From Acheta domesticus (Eukaryota; Arthropoda; Insecta; Orthoptera; Gryllidae): 64,000 bases of DNA. This document shows, piece after piece, positions 1-11,830 of this stretch; positions within the stretch are counted from its first letter, which is position 1, and each line of letters starts with the position of its first letter. The notes below the pieces were generated by a model. That model was not told the DNA's origin. It saw nothing but the letters and a program-made list of their open reading frames with translations, and did not search any database. Both the position numbers and the translations under genes were made by a program. The stretch is from assembly GCA_031308135.1 (NCBI GenBank), contig JAHLJT010000631.1, forward strand, positions 172,973,612 through 173,037,611, written 5' to 3'.

Positions 1-3000
1 GAGTATTAAAATTCAACCGAGATCTGCAGTTCTGAGATTGATTTATATTTTTGAAAACGACTGAGAATTTTTTGATGGTAGGGTCTTTATACGAATGAAA
101 ACGTCTTTGTGTCTGTATTAGGTATTTCACTATGTTTGTGAAGACGGTTATTGATTTTACATCTACTTTCACTTTATTATTTTTATTCTCGGCAACAAAA
201 TTTGAGGTCATTTTAGCTTTTAGTTCTTTTATACATTCGTTAATGTTTGTGATGTTGGTTACAGTTTTCGGAGGAATTCTGTTGGTATTTTGCGTCTGTT
301 CACAGATATTTCCTTTTAAGTAGTTGAACCTATTATTATCTTGTTTAGACGTTAACTTACTTAATTCCCTGAAACTGTTGTCTACCGGTACATTGTACAC
401 ATAGTTTAAATGGTGTGCTTGGTCAGATGACACACTATCGTGACAGGTATCCGCACTTATTCTTTTTGCGTCTTGATGGTTTGAATTGTCGCCCACTGAC
501 CTTTTTCGCATTGTTCCGTTGCCTGATGACTGGAGGTTGAGCCCGTCTGGTGCTGTTGCCGTGTTGAAGGCTGCTGCGTGGTCGCCGAACTCACTGCTTG
601 CCAGGTTGGGGGTTGGCAATGGCGATGGGCAATGGGGGTTGCCATGGGGGCAATGGGGGTTGGCATGGCTTCGCCGTCTGCTGCGATGTGGTGTAATGAA
701 GGCACTGTTCCGTTGAGTGAATAATTGTTATCGCAATTGACTGCGTTCAGAGCTTGACTGATAGCCTGCCCTGTTGATGAGGATATGTCATAAGACTAAA
801 AGATATGTCATATACTAAAAGAAACAAACAACTCGCTGTGAACACTACTAAGTAGAAGTTTCGCTTGGAATTGAAACAAAACGGAGCTCCGCTCTAATGG
901 TCCGCTCGGGTCGGAGGTTCGTTCGTGAATGAAAAACAGCTGACATCGTATACGTGAATCAACGTACCTTGTCGGAAAACGAGAAATTTCGCCGATTACA
1001 GGTCTTTCTATGCTCTTAATGATAATGCTAATGACCTCGCCTTTGGACTTTCACAAGTTTTACATGCGCAAACATTTGAAATCACATTGATTTCAACGGA
1101 GATGTGTATTTAAATATTTTTATTAAATTTAAATTTGGGGAGCCTATCATATTTCAAGGAAAAATAAAAAACACCAGTACACTGAGGAGAAATCATAGTA
1201 CATTTATTTCCTTTTATTTAATAATTAATTTAATTTAGTCGTAACGTCAGGTGCCTTGCGCGTTGCAACATGGCGTTTACCAAGTTCCAATTGCACATTC
1301 TTTGAAAAGCATACTTTTCAAATATTAACAATATTTATATCATTGCATTTAATTTTTAAATAACTTTAGAATACTGGAGAAAAAACAATATACTTCCATT
1401 TGAAAAAACAAACTTGTGTCAAGATCTCAAAAATTATATACGGTACTAACAAGAAAACGAAATGTGTTATTTGCCCCATTATCTTCAACAGCATAGCATA
1501 AATATCATCTCGATACTTCAAACCGTTTTCAAGATATTTACTGTCGCAACTTAGGTGGCCCGCCTGTATTTCGCCGCCTAGCGCACGCACCCTGTCGAGA
1601 TCAACACACCGTTATTGTAAAAATTGGTTAAGTTTAGATTTAAGGATTTTTTTCTAGAAAATTCAGAAATTCAAAATCTTTCCAATGTGCTTCACTGGGT
1701 TATGCATGAAAGAGTCCTCGGGCATGGGTCCCTTTCAGAGCAGCCGGGCAAACAGCCGAGATCAACAAACGGAGTCACGTGTGGATCGCTCGAATAAAGA
1801 AAATATGGCCCGCCACCATATTAAAGGTTTCTGTTGTGGCCCTTGAAGCCTTGCAAGTTGGGCACCCCTGGTCTAGACTAACCGGAACGAGCCGCGTCTC
1901 TGTCGTGGGGGCTGACGTTTCGACCAACATATTGTGTTATGCCGAGCGTGCGCAGCCTAGACAATACAAACATTTGTATAACCTAGACAATACAAACTCA
2001 GGCCGCGGAAGTCGCAAACTCCGGACACAATCATATGCTGGGGTCAAGTGTGAGAAAACTCGGGACCTAGAGCAACAAAAATTGACTGAGCTGACACGGC
2101 ACACGTGAATACTGAAGCTTATTTCTTCCCAGCTATGTTGTTCGCAGTGACACTCTGAGCATAATAATTTAGTAGTAACGCCAGGTATGAAAAATTGCGA
2201 ATTAACGTAATCAAATATTTGCATTTTTCAGTCAATATCGAATGGGTTTCATTGTTTTTTGTATTTTTTTAGAATTTGTGGGTATAAAACGAAACCATTG
2301 ACATCTCTCACACGTCGAGAGACTTCTTATTTTTCCATCAATTTTTGCGAAAATTAGTCATATAGATTTTTTCCACTTTGCCTGAGTAGGTGGGTGTCTA
2401 ACGAAACATACCCACCTCCCACGTGACCAAAGGCTGCATAATGTTTCGTCAATTTATGCGCATATTCGAAATTAGTAATATAGATTCAAAGTTACAATAT
2501 TTTGGAATGTGTTCATCTGCATTTCTAAACGTACGTCTGTTTAAAACAATGATAAATATTACGTTTTTCGAAAAAAATAGGTACTTGTCAAAGCGTACTT
2601 GAGACCAAGCAGTAATAACAGATTTTCCCAATAGAGTAGGAAAAGAAATTTTTCCGAATAAAAATTTAAAGATTAATTGTATACTTCAAAGACTTTCTGA
2701 AGTGGAAAATTGTCACTAGTAGTTATAAGTTGGTTTTATAATAAAATTGGACCATGGATTGAATATAAGTTTCAAAAACTGCAAATTGAAATAATTTCGT
2801 ATGCTGTTCGCCAAGTACGCATTGTGGTGGAAATGAGTATATTTAGCGTAAATCAGGTACTTTATACCGGTTTATGGTTAATATAATTATTTACACATCA
2901 TCAATTACACATTTATCATTAGTTAATACGTTTGAAATTACCTTTTGAGGTTACTTAGATTTGACATCTCAATTACATCGAAATTTGATTCAGGAACAGA

Positions 3001-3150
3001 AAATGTAATAATTATAAAATGTAATGCAAACACGTAAAAACGGATCCCTTCAAAAATATCTAATCGCCAGTTTTTGAAATGGTGTTACTCACGAAAAAGT
3101 AATGACTCATATATTCACGAATAAATGCGACAGTTTAAAATACGGATCTC
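1..3150. other. No supported gene; AT-rich sequence with a short G-rich minisatellite
   Basis: I see no exon with coding character and splice sites here. At about 603-672 there is a short G-rich tandem array built on variants of GGCAATGGGGGTT. The other open frames are short and interrupted and lack a recognisable family signature. Confidence 0.5.

Positions 3151-3214
<64 letters not shown>
3151..3214. repeat. (TAA)n microsatellite
   Basis: About 21 uninterrupted TAA units. A second array of about 13 units follows at 3398-3437. The poly-isoleucine reading frame across it is an artefact of the repeat. Confidence 0.95.
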
Positions 3215-3396
3215 TCCTCAAAACCTATGGAAGCTTATGCAGAAGGTTACTATCATTTCAACGGCCAGAATCATCAGAAAATTTGTAGGAAATCAACGTG
3301 AATAATTAGATTCAAAATTATAACCATAATTTGTATTGTTTGATTATGTCAATCTGTACAATTTATGTAGTCACCGTAAAGATACGAGATAATAAA

Positions 3397-3397
<1 letters not shown>

Positions 3398-3437
<40 letters not shown>
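3398..3437. repeat. (TAA)n microsatellite, second array
   Basis: About 13 TAA units, 184 bp downstream of the larger TAA array and in the same orientation. Confidence 0.93.
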
Positions 3438-4039
3438 CGATTTTTCCGATAGAATTCACGTAACTATTTCATTTGCCTATCCTGTATATTAAATAAGACA
3501 GTTGAATGTTATTGCTCGAAAACTACAAAAATATTTGTATTCAAATGTGAGCAAATATTTTTACAAGTTTTAATATTTCCATTCCAAACACAATCTATCG
3601 CTGCTGTGATTTACAAAATTCATGAATAATCCAATCTGCATCGAAAATTACAACTGAATTGCTCTTCATATTATTACAGCTATGTTAAATTATCGGAATG
3701 TTGCAAGTTAAATAATGTATTAATTACGCTATTCATTTCTGTTGTAATATCTACCGATGTTCTAAAGTTATTGACACAAAAAACTAAAATACAGTGTAGG
3801 GAGATATGAATGTACCCAGTAGTTACAGTAAGTACGTAGAAGATGGTCAAGATACCAAGAACAATGCCAATAAAAAAGTCAAATGTCTTTTTATAAGACT
3901 AAAAATCTTGTTTCTCGCTTCAAGAAGTAAGATTGCTACATCCTTTTTCTTTTCCTATGCCATACGTAGTACAGAGTAAAAGTATGTAAAAGTTCGGACC
4001 AAAAATTCGAGGTCGATATTTTGGTAGTAAAATCCATTT

Positions 4040-4300
4040 TAAGGGGTCCTCAGATGAAAAATATATTTTACATGATTTACATGATGGATTTGAAGATAAA
4101 TGTGTGAATAATTCTGACATGTCAGAATTATTCTGCTGTTGTGTTATGTGTTATTATGTGTTGTTGTATCTGTTGTGCTTATGTGTTATTTTACATGATG
4201 TCGATGGATCTGAAGATAAATGTGAGAATAATTCTGACATGTCAGAATTATTTTGCTGTTCTTCTAAACTGCTTCTAAACTGCAGTTTAGAAGCTTTTGA
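4040..4300. repeat. Two-copy repeat carrying perfect palindromes
   Basis: A unit of about 75 bp occurs twice with a 120-bp period. Each copy holds the same perfect 26-bp palindrome (4107-4132 and 4227-4252; half-site AATAATTCTGACA). A different perfect 24-bp palindrome (4271-4294; half-site GCTTCTAAACTG) lies 18 bp after the second copy. No protein is supported here. Confidence 0.85.
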
Positions 4301-5164
4301 TGTCCATCTTCTACACACGTCAAAAGTAAGGGCTGTTAGTATCGTGCCAAAAATGTACAGATGGCAATTGAAGCAGATGGCGAGAAGATACACACAAAAA
4401 GCGAATACAAATCGTTAAAAATTCCTCCATTAGCCTAAAGCTGGGTAATGGGATCAGGAGTTATGCCCGCTCCTCTTTGCTTCTATCACACACGGTAGAG
4501 CAAAAGATATCCATGGAAACAGTTGTTGGGGATGTAAATACTGTATTTAAGATTAATAGTGGTATTAAAATTCGTAAAGTTCTTCAATTTGACATTACGT
4601 AAGTAGCGGAGACTATGGAAACTGCCATGAAGTGCATGTGCTCCTTTTTGATCGAAAAGTACCAAAAACCCGTTAAAATTTTGCATTCTCGAACCATTGA
4701 TCATAAATACTAAGGCTATATTACTGCTCAATAATAGATTATATTACTGGCAATTTGAAAACCTTGAAAATAATCAGCTCATCAATTGTATAATTTCCTT
4801 CAAATCAAAATAATATCTAAATTTTGCATTCCACGAGACGACTAAGAAAAGTTTCGATATGCTATGCGTCGCCTTGTTCTTTGGGATGAATTCCAAAATA
4901 TCAACGCTAATTGACATTCAAATAAAATCCATTCTAGTAATAAAAACTAAGGCTTTTTTTAATCTAAGATTACGTTTATATCGTTATCGTTGAGCAAAAA
5001 GTACACACGGAAGGTGTTCGGATGCGTTTAAATTCAAATAAATAACTCTTGCACACCCATTCTTTAATTAATTAATTAATGTCTGCGTTGAAGCAGTTCT
5101 TTAATGAAGTCAAGCATTCTGCAAATTACCTGAAATAAGTATTACAAAATCCTCTCTGTAAAGG

Positions 5165-5690
5165 CTTTTCAACGCGCATCCGCCCTCACGAATGGAAACT
5201 TCTAGAGGCGCCCGCGGCGGTCGCTCATCCACCGCGGCGGCGCGACACCTGCGCGACCCCGCCGCCCCCCGCCCTCCCCCCGCCCCCTCCCCGCCCCACG
5301 CCTGCCGCCGCGTCCGTGCCTGGAGCGAAGGAAGCCAGCCAAATCAATAGCAATGGCAACACAATTGCATCAATCAATCCCACGCTAAGTTCCAAGCGCG
5401 AAAAGGATAGAAATTTAATTTCCTATGGCTTCTCGCGGCGGCGGTTGCGGCGGAGCGGGGCGGGGCGGGGCGAGGCGGGGAGAGAAGGGCCGGGTGGGGG
5501 CGGGGAGGGGCGGGGGCGAGGTCGCGGCTTCGACGCCGGGCCGATCCACCCTGGCGGGGGAGCGCGAGCCGAGGGACGGCCGGGCCGGGCCGGGCCGGGT
5601 CGGCCGGGCGGTGGCGCTGCCGGCGCGGGCGCGAGGGCATCGCCGCTCTGGGCTGCGGCCCTGCTGTTGAAGCCGGAACGCGGTCTAAGG
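5165..5690. other. GC-rich, CpG-rich island
   Basis: A sharp switch from AT-rich flanks to very GC-rich DNA with many CpG and GGGGCGGGG (Sp1-type) motifs. Reading frames are open on both strands, which reflects base composition. It could be the promoter or first exon of an unseen gene, or the GC-rich end of a repeat. No coding exon or splice partner could be identified. Confidence 0.5.
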
Positions 5691-5707
5691 ACTCTCCGGT
5701 TAGGATC

Positions 5708-6300
5708 GGGAGAGGTGGCCCAGAGCATCAATTGATATCATTGCAGTTCCTCTGACCGAGAGGTCGTACGTTCGAGTCCCGATGGCGGCAGAATTTTCGA
5801 GACTAGCTTGTCAGCTAGGTCGAATGCAGTTGCTTTCTTGGGGACAATTCTAGCCACCGGCTGCTCTGACCTGTAGTTTTCCGTGTTTTCTCCGATCAAT
5901 ACCAGGTGAATGCCGGAGCAGTACCCTGACAAATGGGTCACGGACCGAGCACTTCCTTCCTCTTCCTTGTCCTATCCTCACCCCTTACTTAAACACACTA
6001 CCACACAAGTCCGGGGACCAGTCGGGAGGTTAGAGCTTGTCTCGGCTAAGACGGTGCCCCGCTGGTGGGAGATACCTGGTTGACGAAAACCACGATAGTC
6101 GACAAGAGGTCTGCGCCAGAAACGGAGGAACACCACCTCCACTTCCCGAGGGAAAACATACACTACACTTACGGGACTAATGACCTTAAAGTTGATACGC
6201 CGGGAATCCCTAACAATCAATCTCCGGTTAGGGAGAAACGCACTTCGTCGTTGCACCGTGGGTGGCTGACCATCAGCCTTACTGGGAGGTCTTCACACGT
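5708..6300 (+). repeat. SINE-like repeat with tRNA-type pol III promoter boxes
   Basis: GGTGGCCCAGAGCA near 5714-5727 resembles a tRNA A box, and CGTTCGAGTCCCG near 5769-5781 matches the B box (GGTTCGANNCC), at a normal spacing. The sequence after the B box does not close a tRNA acceptor stem, so this is a tRNA-derived repeat, not a tRNA gene. Its 3' limit is unclear: the moderately GC-rich body runs on for about 500 bp and no tail or target duplication was found. Confidence 0.45.
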
Positions 6301-6339
6301 GTTTCTCTGTGCAATACCTACTTGCCTAATGTTATGTAT

Positions 6340-7289
6340 ATGAAGAAATTTCAATTAAACAAAATATAGAATACGAAATGTCGTTACGTCACATTGATAA
6401 AGAACCGAGAATAACTGTGGGGAAGGACGTGATTCTCCAGAACTCGTGAGTCTCACAGAGTGACACAGATCGAGAATTGCCTGCCTTTCAAGGACCCATT
6501 CAAATGTTTGGAGTATCTCTTCGAGGTTGGACCAGTTCAACTTCAAATGAGTAGCATATTCATTGGGTCTATACACCTCTGTAACCACACTGGTGTCAAA
6601 TCAACACTTGTATCATTCCAAGGTGGGGGAGGTTGCAATCTAGAGGTAGCTCCACTTGATGGTATTGAGGCGTGTCCTCTGATTAAAACTCCTGCTCGCA
6701 TGTGTTCCCCTGATGCTACACTTTTCTTCCTAAAGAGATGCAATGTATAGTTTTGCAGAGCACGCTCGCCCCTAGACCTTTAGTTTCTGATTAAAAAACA
6801 ATGATAAAATTCGTGATTGTGTTACATCTGTGCTCTTTTGTTCCTATGCACCATCTGATACTTAAGGGTCGGTAAGTCAAAAGTTATAAAGATTTTTCCA
6901 TTAAGATAAAGAATATTACAGTATTACCGTACGGTTAAGTTTAATACGAATTATGGCGCGACTTATTGTTTCAATTAAGTCTTTTGTGGATGGGAAATAT
7001 CAGAATATTTTCAGAATATGCGTGTGGGGCAAATTCTTATTCATAAGTGGTAAGACAATAATTGTCTTACAATTACTGTCTTCGTAACGGTACTTCGTAA
7101 CGGTAATTGTCTTACAATTATTGTCTTACGACTTGCATACTACTTTAGTATTTCAGTGCTCTGTCCACAAGACACATATTCACAAGTTTTTTCTCAGAAT
7201 CGATGGGAGTATCCTGATAAATAAGATCAATAAATCCCGATGAATAGTAACGCGCGACAGACGGAAAGGAGAACAGCGGATGGAATAGT
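6340..7289. other. No supported gene
   Basis: Mostly AT-rich. Part of 6440-6750 is open on both strands and of mixed composition, but I recognise no family in it. Short repeated phrases (ACTTCGTAACGG, ATTGTCTTACAATTA) occur at 7050-7130. Confidence 0.4.
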
Positions 7290-7715
7290 CTCCCAAATCA
7301 ATAGTTCCAACTCCGCAAATTCCTCCCAGATTGACCGGTGAGCTGAGGTGGAAACAAGCGCGCTTTCTTCAACTGCAGCAGCAAGCGCGAGAGGGGCAGA
7401 CGTGCAAGCGTTTTGTCTCCGCCGCCGCCGCCGCCGCCTCCGCGCCGCGCGCGTGGAACATAAAGAGAGCCCGCGAGGCGTTTGCATGACGGCGAGAAAC
7501 TAAAAAAGGAGGCGCGGAAGGGACGGACGGCCTGGAGGGCGGCCAGGGCCACGCGGGGCCGCGGGTGCCTGCAGCGCCGCAAATGAGCGAAGCGTCATCT
7601 GCCCCGTCCGCCCGCCGCGCCGTGGAGACGTGGCCTTCGTTACGCCAGCGCCCTCATCACTGGAAAGAAGGACGGCCGACGCTGAGACGCCTCTAAACGT
7701 CTCGTGCATCTTCAC
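7290..7715. other. GC-rich, CpG-rich island with a (CCG)n core
   Basis: CpG-dense, with a run of about six GCC units near 7419-7440 and CGCGCGCG. It is the second such island within 2.5 kb. It may be a promoter or first exon of a gene I cannot see. Overlapping frames on the minus strand are arginine- and alanine-rich and look compositional. Confidence 0.45.
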
Positions 7716-10153
7716 GCAGGAAGAATTTTCTCGACGCAGAAGCGGAGTTTTAAGAAGAAAAAAATGTTTGACACGTTATAACTAATTGCTCGAAGCGACG
7801 TGGATGGGTGACGCTGAGGGATTTTATGGAAAGTGCCACATGAGTCTTGTGTAGGTGATGTGGACTTTGATGGGTACTTCGTAACGGTTATATTCATATA
7901 TATTTTGTTTTATTTGACATAACAGTTATTAGTTTTCTGGATTTTACCAGTAGCGGCAGGGCATTAGAAACGATTCGATATTATTTGTAAATAAAGTGGT
8001 GTTTTGGATTTTTAGATTATTCGACAGTGTGTATCGATTGCGTATAAGTGTGTCAGGGTGATATGTTTTTCATCTTAGTCTTTTAAAATGAGGCAAGATG
8101 TCGACAATCAAAGTGCAAAGAACTTTAGTACACACATGCATAAAAATTGTTCGAGTCACATTGATACCCGAACATACAATATCTCAATTTCTCCGATTAT
8201 AACATTTATATTATACATATTTTATACTTACATTTTTTTAAAATTACTGACAGAACAATGCTTTATATTGCGTAGTAAATCAACGCTTAACATTCACATG
8301 TGTGTTCCATTTAACTTTAAATCAATTATTATTTCCAAGTATATTCAGTAACAACCTCTAAAATTATTTTACGCGCCAAATCAGAGAAGAATCTTAGGTT
8401 AGAAGAACTATTAGTGATCTAATTTGAACACTTTAATAATTAATTAATCCTGTTCTGTTTCCAATCTATTTTATATGTGTGGACATTATTTAATAAATAA
8501 TAACTGTTTTCTAATAAATATTTTTGTGAATAATGTTCGTACTATGAGCAACTTTACCTATTCCATAGATATTACTGTGTTAAATTATTCTGTATTGTAG
8601 AATATTATTCTGTACATTTTGTATTCATTTCTGTCTCTTCTACAAACAAGCAAAACTCTCTATAATATGTGGTACAGATACCTCCATTTTCAGGTATAAC
8701 TAAGAATGAAAAAATACGGATTAAGATTTAAGAATCGTTCTTTTCTATTAATATAATTTTCTCTATGACGTTCATAAGTTTTTGAAAACGTATTACGTCA
8801 CTTTTGGGAGGATTTTTACAAGCGCTCGTCCCGTGGGTCCGCCTTTGACTGTATACATCACTTCCCTGGGGGATTCTAGCGCAGACTTGGTTATGAGCGA
8901 AGTGCGATGTGCATTTGTTTCTGACGTCATCACCACCACTTGTTGTAATCATACTGCCAACCTCAAGCGTAATAAATATGAAACGGGAATGGATAAGGAG
9001 TTAATAAATATTCGACACAATGATATTAAATCTTAAATTGAATTATTTATTCATGTCCAGGGTACAACTCCCTTATATCTTCTATCATTGCCCAAAGATG
9101 ATCTATATTTAGTCTTTTACAGTCTTGTCTCCAAAGATATTCGGCAAGATGCATCGCCGTATCCTCGTGACGTTACTTTCAAAGACAAGTTTTCTCGCCT
9201 CGCTTGCCCGAATCAAGTCACGGCAAGGCTCGAGCCTTCGGTCCTCGAATTCACTATAAACAACCTTGAGTCTATCCACTTCAAAATCACCAATTCACTT
9301 TTATAAGAAAGAATTTTAGTGGTTAAGTTCACAACACTGCATTACGTCATTGCGGTGACAGGCAAATGAACATCGCACAGCGCATACCCCAGTCTCCGCT
9401 AGAATACCCATTCCCTGCCTTTGAACATTATTTTCAAGTCTGAAAGAGGAAGGGAAAGAAAGTAGAGCAAGATGACAAAGGCAAAGAAAAGAAAAATTGG
9501 CAGCGATGGAAAAGCAGATGGCGCGAAGCCCGTCTATGTGCGAGTGCACATGTACAGCCTCCCAGCGCTGAACGTCCTCCCTCCCTCAGATGGCGCAATG
9601 ACAATATGTTCTTTTGAGAACATTGTGCCTGGACAGATGTGGCACCCCAGAGCAAAGTCACATGAAGGTGACCTCCTCCAAAAGACGACATCTCTTCTAT
9701 ACAGAAAAGTCACATGACAAATGTCCTCGGCAAAACTGTCTTTGTATTTACAATATTGAAAAATATGTTATGAAATAAAGATAAAATTTATTTTTAAAGT
9801 AAAAATACTTTTTGATAATATATAGAACTTTTCGGTAATGCCAGGTAGTATTGGTAACATTTTCGGGTTTATTGCAATTAATTGTGAAATCAGATTTTCT
9901 TCAAGAAAACTTGCAGAAATTAATGAAATTTAATCATAATTTGATTAACAAAAACATACATTCCAGTCCTCATTTAAATCAAACTCATCAAGTAGCCGAG
10001 ATTAATCTCTTTTGAATCATATTTTTGATATTTTCTCATTCTAACATATTCCTTCTGAACTTCGGCTCTTCATCCCTAAGGTAATGTGAAATGATTTCTT
10101 GGCACAGCGGACAGTAGTTTGTTGGCAATAGAAGATGATAAAGTAGAGGAAAA
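7716..10153. other. No supported gene
   Basis: AT-rich apart from a moderately GC-rich block at 8780-8960 that includes a perfect cAMP-response-element octamer, TGACGTCA (about 8922). Frames at 9434-9717 are open on both strands but match no family I know. Confidence 0.4.
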
Positions 10154-11830
10154 ACTAGTGTTGCTGCAGAATGGCACAGACTTTTTCGTACTAATTAATT
10201 TCCTAATCTCTTTAGTCTGGGTTTTGCCCCACCCTATTTCCACCTGCTACCCATCGGCGCTTCAAATACATTTTTTCACATTTTCTCAAGAGCCCTAATA
10301 CTTGAACTGTAATATGACTGTCATAATATCAAAGATGAGTTAGACTACTTTTAATATAGACATTTTCATTGAAAAATTTGGAACCGTTTTTGAAAAAAAA
10401 AAAAAGAAATTTGAGCGTTTACGAAAATGCGCAATATTGAGTTCATTTTCACAGAAAATATTTGAGTTTTCGAGAAACTTCATTAGACATCATTTGAAAC
10501 ACTTGTACTCAATTATGTGTAAAATACCGTCCGTAATAAATATTAATGTCGTGACAGATATTGTAAAAAATTACATTGGTATAATTTTGAAAAATCAAAA
10601 TAATATATCAAAACGGCGTTGGTGTCATGTTACTCAATGCATTTATAACTGTCCGTGCAAAAAGGGTAAAAAAAACTTGAAGCCATTTTTTAGAAAATGT
10701 TCGATCCTTTCTGAAAATTCGAAATTTTGGGTTCATTTTCACACAAATGTGTTGAGTTTTCGAAAAACTATTAAAAATCATTTGATGCACTTGTACTCTT
10801 AAATATAATTTTTTTTGCAAATCACTGGTAATGTAAATATAGACGACGCGAGAGATATTTAAAAATATACAGTAAACGCTCGTTAACACGAACTCGCTTA
10901 ACACGACTTCCTCAGTAATCCGAACAAAACTTGGGTTCCGCCAAGGGATTACAGAAATATGGTTATTTATAATTATCGGATAACACGAATTTTTATAACA
11001 CGAACTCCGATTATTTCGGTCCCTTGGAATTCGTGTTAATGAGGATTTACTGTATTTATGTATTTTTTTATTAAACAAAGTAATACAGCAAAATTTACGG
11101 CATCATATTCAATGCATTTAGTATTATCCGTACAAAAAGCGTGAAGAAAAAATTTGAGGTGCTTTTTGAGGAAATCTTGTTTTAATATTTTTTTTAAATA
11201 TTACACATATTTCATTCAAAATAACAAAACTACAAAAATTTTCAAAAATATACCTTATCAACAAACTAATAGTAGATATCAAATTTTATTCCAAGAAAAA
11301 ATGCCCAATTACAATTGCACGAAGACGTCGAAAACGTTTCAAACTTCGACATTTTTTTTTTAAATTTGAGAGTTAAGAGTGAATATCGGACTTATGTCAT
11401 CTTCACTAGTATGTTCCTTTGTTATAAGAAATTTAAAGACGAAAATTGGTGCGAATTTTGCAAAAAAAATTGAAAATGCCCCAAGGGCTTCATATGAAGT
11501 ATACCCCAAAGTTAATGATTGTTTTTACAAAAATCGCATGGCTTTGAACCAGTTCAGGTTGACTGGGCTTTCATTTTGACAATAATTTTACGGATTGTTT
11601 AGGCGCAAGTGTCGATCACAGTCCAATAGACTGGCGGACAGTCATTCAGACAGACAGACACAGAGAACTGACAGACGGGCGGAGGTTTTGAAAAAAAACT
11701 TTTTCGGTGTCAGGGCAAGCCAAAACGTATATTTCCGTTGAAATCTCGAAATCGATTTGCAGCACTAACTTCCACTGTACTACTTATATCAATCCGTAAG
11801 TATTTACGTACGTATACAAGAATGTAAAAC
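10154..11830 (-). mobile_element. Helitron-like element, copy C
   Basis: Read on the minus strand, it begins near 11830 with a palindrome-rich 5' end and ends at 10154 with the hairpin GTGCCATTCTGCAGCAAC followed by CACTAGTTT. The body shares long stretches with copies A, B and E in this window, such as the reverse complement of the phrase around 15400-15480. No helicase or Rep coding remains, so it is non-autonomous. A pogo-like MITE (10870-11052) is inserted in it. Confidence 0.75.
10870..11052. mobile_element. pogo/Tigger-like MITE, TIR CAGTAAACGCTCGTTAACAC
   Basis: A 183-bp element flanked by TA on both sides, with inverted termini that start CAGTAAAC and read inward to TTAACACGAA; the right end reads TTCGTGTTAATG...TTTACTG. 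TA duplication plus a CAGT start is typical of the Tc1-mariner/pogo group. It sits inside Helitron copy C. A relative lies at 38759-38916. Confidence 0.85.

Noticed and set aside
3102..3305. Poly-isoleucine frame
   Set aside because: Translation of the TAA microsatellite.
4107..4262. CRISPR-like array
   Set aside because: Only two repeats, eukaryotic context, no cas genes; the unit is a short duplication holding a palindrome.
5316..5735. Gly/Arg-rich frame of 139 codons
   Set aside because: Compositional, within a GC-rich island; both strands are open and no exon boundaries or homology are apparent.
5714..5781. tRNA gene
   Set aside because: Box motifs only; flanks do not pair into a cloverleaf.
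6355..6750. Possible retroelement or host exon
   Set aside because: Mixed composition suggested coding, but neither strand gives a motif I can name and there are stops in each reading.
10437..11078. Frames of 121 and 156 codons
   Set aside because: They lie in Helitron copy C and its nested MITE; low-complexity AT-rich translation without conservation between copies.
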